Shown: piece by piece, positions 7,325 to 12,475 of the stretch
Layout: every line of letters begins with the position of its first letter
Numbering within the stretch: the stretch's first letter is position 1
NCBI GenBank assembly: GCA_913058555.1
Contig: CAJXRJ010000153.1
Coordinates: forward strand, 1-12,475
From: an uncultured bacterium
Lineage (GTDB): Bacteria; Planctomycetota; UBA1135; GCA-002686595
Length of the DNA stretch: 12,475 bases
Direction: 5' to 3'
Notes under the pieces: generated by a model
The model's database searches: none
What the model saw: only the letters and a program-made list of their open reading frames with translations
What the model was told of the DNA's origin: nothing
Translations under genes and position numbers: made by a program

Positions 7325-7992
7325 GGGGCGAGCTCCACGCGTCCGTAGCAGCAGAATCGGTAGGTGCGATCCAGAAGCTCGCTCGTCGGCTTCGGTAGGT
7401 CCTTTGGGATCTTCGTCACCGGCGTGTCCGCGGCGACGAAGGGTGGGGCAGGCTCCATTTCGAGCACGCTGGCCCAGAGCCTCACGGGGCAGCTGACGAG
7501 CACCCTCTCCGCCGGCCCAAACTCGTCCCACCAATCCTGCATCCGCTCCACTGTTTCCTCGAGCAGGGCCTCGGCGTTCTGGAGCCGAAGCCTCGACCCA
7601 TAGCGTGACTTGCCCTTCGACTTCAAATGCGTCGGCTGGGCCCGCCCCTTGCCACGCACGACGTATCGCCGGAAGCTCTTGGTGCTGCGGCATTCCCCGC
7701 CTTCAAACCACCCGAGCGAACTCGCGCCGGCCTGCATGAGGACCATCAAGTGGGCTCCCAGCACTTCGGGGACGTCGTCCAGGTAGTCACCGAGATCCCG
7801 GTGGCCCGGGGCGATGGGCGCCACCAACGGGGGGTGGATCCGATAGAGCATCTCACTGGAGGCCCTCCACTCAAACCATCGGCGCCCGTGCTCGATGTCA
7901 GCTTCGCCGGACTGAGCCAACTCCCCCAGGCTCTCCTTCGCCTCCAACGCGTGAAACGTCTTAGGGATAGCCCCCTCATGTGGTGCCGTCAT
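7321..7992 (-). CDS. VLRF1 (Vms1/ANKZF1-like release factor) domain protein
   Basis: A 223-residue soluble protein. Residues ~82-215 resemble the VLRF1 domain of eukaryotic Vms1/ANKZF1, which cleaves peptidyl-tRNA on stalled ribosomal subunits. The core TKSFRRYVVRGKGRAQ (104-119) parallels human THKTFHRYTVRAKRGTAQ (from memory), placing Q119 at the catalytic glutamine (Q295 in yeast Vms1). It is followed by a basic KSKGKSRYGSRLRLQNAEAL stretch (124-143), the strand AERVLVSCP (161-169), and PVTKIPKDLPKPTSELLDR (191-209), matching the 'IPLATRRPTF.EL' end of the domain. It lacks the ankyrin, zinc-finger and p97-binding parts of the eukaryotic proteins. The start is uncertain: ATG at 7992 fits a CATAAT box just upstream; in-frame ATGs at 8043 and 8052 are alternatives. 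The downstream gene overlaps by ATGA. A role in ribosome rescue or quality control is inferred. Confidence 0.78.
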   Translation of the reverse strand: MTAPHEGAIPKTFHALEAKESLGELAQSGEADIEHGRRWFEWRASSEMLYRIHPPLVAPIAPGHRDLGDYLDDVPEVLGAHLMVLMQAGASSLGWFEGGECRSTKSFRRYVVRGKGRAQPTHLKSKGKSRYGSRLRLQNAEALLEETVERMQDWWDEFGPAERVLVSCPVRLWASVLEMEPAPPFVAADTPVTKIPKDLPKPTSELLDRTYRFCCYGRVELAP

Positions 7993-7998
7993 CCGCCC

Positions 7999-8028
7999 AT
8001 TATGCCGTCTCCCGCCTGGCTTGGTCGG
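7999..8028 (-). promoter_or_regulatory. Candidate promoter of the VLRF1-HEAT operon
   Basis: CATAAT (minus strand, 8004-7999) matches five of six -10 consensus bases. A weak -35 (CCGACC, 8028-8023, three of six) lies 18 bases upstream. Transcription would begin at about 7992, the A of the chosen ATG, so the message would be leaderless. Visual match only. Confidence 0.35.
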
Positions 8029-8087
8029 TGGGCCGTAGGTCATGGGGAACATGGGAATGCCCTCATCACGCAGCGCCCGCCACCGAC

Positions 8088-8120
8088 TACACTGCGGCCT
8101 GCAGAGCCCCAAAGGGCTCT
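8088..8120 (+). promoter_or_regulatory. Possible -10 box and 5'-UTR hairpin of the histidine kinase gene
   Basis: TACACT at 8088-8093 is a possible -10 box with no clear -35. Just after the expected transcript start is a perfect 7-bp hairpin: AGAGCCC (8103-8109), loop CAAA, GGGCTCT (8114-8120). No T-run follows on either strand, so it is not an intrinsic terminator. It lies 30 bases before the chosen ATG and could influence translation or mRNA stability. Confidence 0.35.
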
Positions 8121-8149
8121 CATCGATGGACAGCGGAAGGCGGCGAGTT

Positions 8150-9394
8150 ATGGCATCAGAACTTGGAAGTCTAGACGTGGGCGCAAGCGATGCCCGAGAG
8201 GCCGACCGGCTTCATGCGCTGCGCGCCCTCGATATCCTGGATTCGCCGCCGGAGGGTACGTTCGACGATCTCGTCAAGATGCTGTCGATGACCTTCGGGG
8301 CGCCCATCAGCCTCGTGAGCCTGGTGGACGAAGATCGCCAGTGGTTCAAGGCGAAGGTCGGCTTGGACGCGGAGTCCACCGGACGTGACGTCTCGTTCTG
8401 TTCCGTGGCGATCCGGCGACCGGACGAGATCCTCGTGGTGGAAGACACTCTGCTGGACCCGAGGTTCAGGGAGAACGGGCTTGTGACCGGGGACCCGAAG
8501 ATCCGCTTCTACGCGGGCGCGCCCATCGTCGACGAGGACGACCATGCCCTTGGTACGGTCTGCGTGATCGACCGCCAGCCCCGTAGCCTGACCCCAGAGC
8601 AGCGCGAGCTTCTACGCCTGGCAGCACGCCACGCGGGGCAGCTCCTCCATGGGCGCAAGGCCCAGCGCGAGCTCGCGGCAGTGGTCTGCGACCTCGCCGA
8701 GAGCAACCTGGACAAGGCGGGGCTCGTCGAGCACCTGGAGCGCAAGACCAGCACGCTGGAACAACTCGTGCGCGCTCTCTGTCACGACTTCAGCAGTCCA
8801 CTGCACGCGATCAAGCACTTGGCGGAGTGGGCGCTCGAGGACCTCGAGCGGGGTACGCCCGAGTCCGCAAAACCACACGTGTCGCAGATTCTGAAGCGCA
8901 CGTCGAGGCTCGATGAGATGCAGAGGGGCCTGCTCGACTACCTCAGGGATCCGGAGTCGCCCTTGGCGGTTCCGATCGACTTGCAGGAGCTCCTCACGGG
9001 GATCGTGGCGCTCTACGACCACAAGATGGCGGTGCGTCTCGAGGTCGAGTCACCGGGGACGTTCCGCTCCGTGCGCCCGCTCTTGGTCACGATCTTCCTG
9101 AACCTCGTCGCCAACTCGATCAAGTACTGCGGAAGCGACCAGGTCGCGATTTCCGTCCGGCGCCAAGCGAGCGAATCCGGCACGGAGATCCACTTCCGAG
9201 ACGACGGCCCCGGCCTTCCCCCACGGGCGCTGGAGCGCATTTTTGAGCCCTTCGCCCGGCTGGACCCCCACGGGACGATCCTGGGCACAGGCCTCGGCCT
9301 CTCGGTGGCGCGGAAGGCGTCCGAGACCCTCGGCGGATCGATCGAAGCGCGTCCCTCGGAGACGGGGGCGCACTTCGTCCTGTTTCTGCCGTAG
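8150..9394 (+). CDS. Soluble GAF-domain sensor histidine kinase
   Basis: The product has 414 residues and no transmembrane segment, so it is expected to sense a cytoplasmic signal. A GAF domain occupies ~20-165 (ADRLHALRALDILDSPPEGTF at its start, then DEDRQWFKAKVGL, FCSVAIRRPDEILVVEDTLLDPRF and IRFYAGAPI). A short coiled linker follows (~170-205). The phospho-acceptor helix is LCHDFSSPLHAI with His212. The ATPase domain has an N-box (LVTIFLNLVANSIKYC, 312-327), a G1 box DDGPGLPP (351-358), the F-box ERIFEPFARLD and a G2 box GTGLGLS (379-385). All residues needed for autophosphorylation appear present. No response regulator is in the window, so it is an orphan. ATG at 8150 has GGAAGG nine bases upstream, the clearest Shine-Dalgarno sequence here; ATG at 8126, with AAAGGG nine bases upstream, is a close alternative. 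Confidence 0.9.
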   Translation: MASELGSLDVGASDAREADRLHALRALDILDSPPEGTFDDLVKMLSMTFGAPISLVSLVDEDRQWFKAKVGLDAESTGRDVSFCSVAIRRPDEILVVEDTLLDPRFRENGLVTGDPKIRFYAGAPIVDEDDHALGTVCVIDRQPRSLTPEQRELLRLAARHAGQLLHGRKAQRELAAVVCDLAESNLDKAGLVEHLERKTSTLEQLVRALCHDFSSPLHAIKHLAEWALEDLERGTPESAKPHVSQILKRTSRLDEMQRGLLDYLRDPESPLAVPIDLQELLTGIVALYDHKMAVRLEVESPGTFRSVRPLLVTIFLNLVANSIKYCGSDQVAISVRRQASESGTEIHFRDDGPGLPPRALERIFEPFARLDPHGTILGTGLGLSVARKASETLGGSIEARPSETGAHFVLFLP

Positions 9395-9411
9395 GGCACT
9401 TCGCTGGAGGG

Positions 9412-9438
9412 GAGCGGGGCCCTTGCAAGGCCCTGCTC
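9412..9438. terminator. Candidate bidirectional terminator hairpin between convergent genes
   Basis: In the 65-bp gap between two converging genes, GAGCGGGGCC (9412-9421) pairs with GGCCCTGCTC (9429-9438), with one G-T wobble and a short loop that can itself pair further. The position suits a shared terminator. No T-run follows on either strand, so termination by this alone is uncertain. Confidence 0.45.
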
Positions 9439-9459
9439 AGCCCCGTCTGTTGCCGACCC

Positions 9460-10752
9460 TCAATCCGATGGGTGGCCGCGCTTTGGCGACGGGTAGACGA
9501 TCGTCTCGACGGCCACGTGGGACGGTACGGACTCCCCGCCTTCGCGGGCGGCGCACCGGGCGCCAAAGCGCTTTGCGAGGGAGCTGGACGTGAGGCCGTG
9601 GAGGAGGACGGAGAGCAAGATGGTCCACACCGCGAGGCCAAAGATGCGCTCGGCGCCGGCGATGTCCTCGCGGCCGAGGACAGCGAAAGCGAAGACGACG
9701 GTGGCGAGGCCGCGGGGGCCGAACCAGCCGATGAAGAGCTTCGTATCGAAGCGGAAGCCGGTGCCGGTGAGGGCGAGGGCCACGGGGATCATGCGGACGA
9801 GGGTGAGGCTCGCCAGGGCGTAGAGGATCGTGTCGGCGCCAAAGCAGCGCGCGGCGAACGGGACGGCTGCGATGCCGAAGAAGGTCCAGGTGATGAGACC
9901 CAGGTAGTCGCCGATGTCCTCCGTGAGATGGAACGTCGGGCGGGGCAGGCGCTTGATGGTGCTGCCCATGGCGAGGCCGGCGATGAAGGCGGCGAGGAAG
10001 CCGCTGCCGTGGAAGAGCTCCGCGATGAAGTAGGTCGCAATGGGGATCGCGGCCACCGCTTCGGCCCGGGGGCCGGACTTGGTCCAGCCTGCTTGGTAGA
10101 TGGCGTCCATCAGTTTGGCGCCCAGGAGGCCGAGAACGACGCCCACCCCGGCGCCGATGCCGGACACGCGGGCGCCTTCGATCAGCCACTCGTAGGGGCC
10201 CGCGTCGCTCGTGCCCGCGGCGCAGGCCATGAGCACGGCCACCACGGGGACGACGAGACCGTCGTTGAGGCCGCTTTCGACATTGAGTGCTTGGCGCACG
10301 CGGATGGGCACGGACTCTTGGGTCACCACCGCCTGCCCCAAGGCTGCGTCGGTGGGGGCGAGCAGGGCGGCGACGAGGGCGATTTCCAGGAGGTGCAGAC
10401 CATCGAGGAAGAGCGCCCCCAGGCCAAATCCCAGCAGGATCGTCATGGCGAGGCCCGGCCCCAGAAGGCGCTCCGGCGCCCCGAGGTTCTTCCGCAGGAG
10501 CCGCATGTCGATGCGGGCCGCGTCGTGGAAGAGGATCAGGGCGAGGGCGAGCTCCGCGAGGAGCGCGATGAAGTGCCCCGAATGCACGCCGTATTGGAAG
10601 AACCCAAGGCCCGAAGGGCCCGCGGCGATGCCTAGCCCGACGGCCACGATCGGCGCCGTTAGCGGCGTCTTATCGAAGACGACAGCGGCGACTCTGCAAA
10701 GGAGCGCAACGCCCGCGGCAAAGCCGATGAGCAGGACGATATCAGTATCCAC
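9460..10752 (-). CDS. Cation/proton antiporter, CPA1 (Na+/H+ exchanger) family
   Basis: A 430-residue polytopic inner-membrane protein with about 12 hydrophobic segments spread from residue 5 to ~395 and a hydrophilic tail of about 35 residues. It belongs to the Na+/H+ exchanger family (PF00999): LLAPTDAALGQAVVTQ (130-145) matches the TD-containing unwound helix, and ALNVESGLNDGLVVPVV (155-171) carries the N163-D164 ion-binding pair typical of electroneutral CPA1 members. No RCK/TrkA regulatory domain is attached. It probably exchanges Na+ (or K+) for protons in pH or salt homeostasis, but ion choice cannot be read from sequence. The start is GTG at 10752 (MDTDIVLLIG), directly before the first membrane helix, with no Shine-Dalgarno visible. 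It lies 60 bp downstream of the Rieske-glutamate synthase gene on the same strand, so co-transcription is possible. Confidence 0.93.
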   Translation of the reverse strand: MDTDIVLLIGFAAGVALLCRVAAVVFDKTPLTAPIVAVGLGIAAGPSGLGFFQYGVHSGHFIALLAELALALILFHDAARIDMRLLRKNLGAPERLLGPGLAMTILLGFGLGALFLDGLHLLEIALVAALLAPTDAALGQAVVTQESVPIRVRQALNVESGLNDGLVVPVVAVLMACAAGTSDAGPYEWLIEGARVSGIGAGVGVVLGLLGAKLMDAIYQAGWTKSGPRAEAVAAIPIATYFIAELFHGSGFLAAFIAGLAMGSTIKRLPRPTFHLTEDIGDYLGLITWTFFGIAAVPFAARCFGADTILYALASLTLVRMIPVALALTGTGFRFDTKLFIGWFGPRGLATVVFAFAVLGREDIAGAERIFGLAVWTILLSVLLHGLTSSSLAKRFGARCAAREGGESVPSHVAVETIVYPSPKRGHPSD

Positions 10753-10782
10753 GGTATGGCTGGGTTGGGGGTAAGAGCGCCC

Positions 10783-10823
10783 GTACTCGGAAGTTGAGAA
10801 CCGGGTTCCCGACTAGCGAGTAC
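10783..10823 (-). repeat. Inverted repeats between the Rieske-glutamate synthase and antiporter genes
   Basis: GTACTCG (10783-10789) and CGAGTAC (10817-10823) form a 7-bp inverted repeat around a smaller palindrome, GAACCGGGTTC (10798-10808). The outer right arm covers the last codons of the glutamate synthase-family gene. It could be a weak terminator or an mRNA processing structure in a possible two-gene operon. No T-run follows. Confidence 0.3.
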
Positions 10824-12429
10824 CCCCGGCGAACGGGATGCCGGTGAGATCGGACATGTCCTTCTTCCACGTCGTGAGGTCGTCGGCGTTGAGCTTCGAA
10901 AGGTGGTCGTGGCCCGCGGCGCGGGAGAGGACCTTCATGAGCTCGGTCGCGCCCTCGAAGAAGTTCGCGAGCTGCTTGGCGCTCTTGGCGATCTCGAGTC
11001 GTTTGCGCAGGTGGTCTTGCTGGGTGGCGATGCCCACCGGGCAATAGTTCGTGTTGCAGGCGCGCATGGCGATGCAGCCGATGGCTTGGAGCGCGGCGTT
11101 GGAGACCGCGACGGCGTCGGCGCCGAGGGCCATGGCCTTCACGAAGTCGGCGGGGTGGCGCAGGCCGCCGGTGATGATGAGGGTGACGTCCTTGGCGCCC
11201 GAGGCGTCCAGATGCCGGCGCGCGCGGGCGAGGGCGGGGATGGTCGGCACAGAGATGTGGTTCCGGAAGAGCAAGGGCGCGGCGCCCGTGCCGCCGCCGC
11301 GGCCGTCGAGGATCACGTAGTCCACGCCGATTTCGAGGGCGGCGTCGAGGTCCTTCTCGATGTGTTGGGCCGAGAGCTTGAAGCCAATGGGCACGCCGCC
11401 GGTGGCCTCGCGCACGGCCTGGGCGATCTCTGCGAAGCCGGCCAGGGAATCGATATCGGGGAACCGACTCGGGGAGATGGCGGGGGACCCGGGCTTGAGC
11501 CCGCGGACCTCGGCGATCTTGCCCTTGACCTTCTCACCGGGCAGGTGCCCGCCCGTGCCGGTCTTGGCGCCCTGGCCGCCCTTGAAGTGGAATGCCTGGA
11601 TGCGCGGCGCGACCTTCTCGAGGTCAAAGCCAAAGCGTGCTGACGCGAGCTCGTAAAGGTAGCGGGAGTTCTCCGCCTGCTCTTCGGGCAGCATGCCGCC
11701 TTCGCCGGAGCAGATTCCCGTGCCCGCCATCTCAGCGCCCTTCGCCAGGGAGACCTTGGCTTCCTCGGAGAGGGCCCCGAAGCTCATGTCGCTGACGAAC
11801 AGCGGAATGTCGAGCTTGAGCGGCTTCTTTGCCCGGGGGCCGATCGTCACGTCGGTGCCCACCGACTCGTTATCCAGGAGTGGGAAGCGATGGAGCTGGG
11901 CCGTGAGGATCTGCAGGTCGTCCCAACGGGGCAGCTCCGTCAATGGAACACCCATCGCGCCCATGGGGCCATGGTGCCCGACGCCTTCGATTCCGCCCTT
12001 CGCGAGGGCTTGAATGAGCTTCGTCGTGGGCTCCTCGGGCGTGCCGTGCGTGTCGGCTTGGTTGCCGAGGTAGGCCTCGCGATCGTAGGGCTGTGGGTGC
12101 TCGGCCGCCCACGCGCCGATCTCGTCTTCGTCCACAAGGACGTGGCCGTCCTCGACCCAGGCGTTGAACTTCGGGAGTGCCTCTTTGTTGTCGTACTCGG
12201 AGACCCCCGTGTCGACCCGGTAGTCCCAGTCATGCACGCCACAGATCAGGTTGTCCCCGCGCACAAAGCCGTCCGCGAGCAGAGCACCACGATGGAGGCA
12301 CCGGCCATAGAGCACCGAGACTTCCTCCTTTCCCGTGCGGATGATCACCAGATCGACATTCTGGACGAGGGCGTGGGCGGGGGAGTTCAGCTCGAGATCA
12401 TCGAGCTTGGCGATGGCGGACTTCTGCAT
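10813..12429 (-). CDS. Rieske [2Fe-2S]-FMN-binding glutamate synthase family fusion protein
   Basis: A 538-residue cytoplasmic flavoprotein. Residues ~1-105 are a Rieske domain with C44-L-H46 (YGRCLHRGALL) and C63-x2-H66 (ICGVHDWDY), a complete [2Fe-2S] ligand set. Residues ~165-500 are the FMN-binding, glutamate synthase-type TIM barrel (PF01645): DMSFGALSEEAK (214-225), CSGEGGMLPEE (240-250), FKGGQGAKTGTGGHLPG (282-298), DGRGGGTGAAP (375-385), ITGGLRHPADFVKAMALGADAV (419-440). It ends with the [3Fe-4S] motif CIAMRACNTNYCPVG, Cys 452, 458 and 463. There is no glutaminase domain and no GXGXG domain, so it cannot by itself be a full glutamate synthase; the electron donor and substrate are unknown. 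ATG at 12429 gives a normal Rieske N-terminus. The apparent upstream extension beginning MGSEMCIRDR is adapter-encoded. Only ten genomic bases precede the start. Confidence 0.92.
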   Translation of the reverse strand: MQKSAIAKLDDLELNSPAHALVQNVDLVIIRTGKEEVSVLYGRCLHRGALLADGFVRGDNLICGVHDWDYRVDTGVSEYDNKEALPKFNAWVEDGHVLVDEDEIGAWAAEHPQPYDREAYLGNQADTHGTPEEPTTKLIQALAKGGIEGVGHHGPMGAMGVPLTELPRWDDLQILTAQLHRFPLLDNESVGTDVTIGPRAKKPLKLDIPLFVSDMSFGALSEEAKVSLAKGAEMAGTGICSGEGGMLPEEQAENSRYLYELASARFGFDLEKVAPRIQAFHFKGGQGAKTGTGGHLPGEKVKGKIAEVRGLKPGSPAISPSRFPDIDSLAGFAEIAQAVREATGGVPIGFKLSAQHIEKDLDAALEIGVDYVILDGRGGGTGAAPLLFRNHISVPTIPALARARRHLDASGAKDVTLIITGGLRHPADFVKAMALGADAVAVSNAALQAIGCIAMRACNTNYCPVGIATQQDHLRKRLEIAKSAKQLANFFEGATELMKVLSRAAGHDHLSKLNADDLTTWKKDMSDLTGIPFAGGTR

Positions 12430-12439
12430 AGGGAGGGAC

Positions 12440-12475
12440 CTGTCTCTTATACACATCTCCGAGCCCACGAGACTA
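12440..12475. other. Nextera transposase adapter (sequencing artefact), contig end
   Basis: CTGTCTCTTATACACATCT (12440-12458) is the Tn5 mosaic end used in Nextera libraries, followed by CCGAGCCCACGAGAC (12459-12473), the rest of the Read 2 adapter. The final two bases are probably the next adapter or index position. This DNA is not from the organism. Confidence 0.97.

Noticed and set aside
7325..7693. In-frame N-terminal extension of the HEAT-like gene (123 residues)
   Set aside because: It lies wholly within the VLRF1 coding region in another frame, is Arg/Gly/Ala-rich, and the ATGA junction gives a natural start at 7324.
9472..10635. 387-codon plus-strand ORF rich in Glu, Gly and Ala
   Set aside because: Antisense to the antiporter; the minus strand shows membrane helices and the ND motif.
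12440..12458. Tn5 mosaic end considered as a transposon end
   Set aside because: It is followed directly by the Nextera Read 2 adapter tail and the contig end, so it is a library artefact.
12430..12468. N-terminal extension MGSEMCIRDRSLP on the Rieske-glutamate synthase protein
   Set aside because: Encoded mostly by Nextera adapter sequence, not by the genome.

Overview
The window looks like one complete short contig from a high-GC (roughly two-thirds G+C) bacterium, most likely a Planctomycetota member of the marine or OM190-like kind. The lineage call is an inference. It rests on the secreted choice-of-anchor B protein with a C-terminal 'GGSQGNLC..G.IGR' module, a large exported FAD oxidoreductase with a golvesin-like tail, and start codons mostly lacking Shine-Dalgarno sequences. 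The right end is not genomic: from 12440 it is Nextera transposase adapter, so the contig stops there. The left end cuts a gene.

Layout, left to right. (1) 1-2416, minus: 805 codons of a secreted choice-of-anchor B (LVIVD-type) protein, open at the left edge. (2) 2645-3379, plus: a DUF2071/YqjF-like protein. Its stop codon overlaps that of the next gene. (3) 3376-7992, minus: four genes in close order, reading from the right: a VLRF1 (Vms1/ANKZF1-like) protein, a small HEAT-like helical protein coupled to it by an ATGA overlap, class I xylose isomerase (xylA), and 10 bp later the FAD oxidoreductase. (4) 8150-9394, plus: a soluble GAF-sensor histidine kinase, divergent from the VLRF1 gene. (5) 9460-12429, minus: a CPA1-type cation/proton antiporter and, upstream of it, a Rieske-FMN glutamate synthase-family fusion.

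How the genes may work together: xylA and the oxidoreductase look like a sugar-metabolism pair. The VLRF1 and HEAT-like genes look like a separate coupled pair, possibly acting on peptidyl-tRNA in stalled-ribosome rescue. This second pair is the best candidate for an under-described system. The other genes look like ordinary housekeeping or accessory functions placed side by side. No tRNA, rRNA, CRISPR array, insertion sequence or phage gene was seen.

Translation-start signals are unusual. Three genes (DUF2071, xylA, FAD oxidoreductase) have GGGCCC directly abutting the start codon, and two or three genes have a -10-like box placed so that the transcript would be nearly leaderless. Only the histidine kinase has a convincing Shine-Dalgarno sequence.
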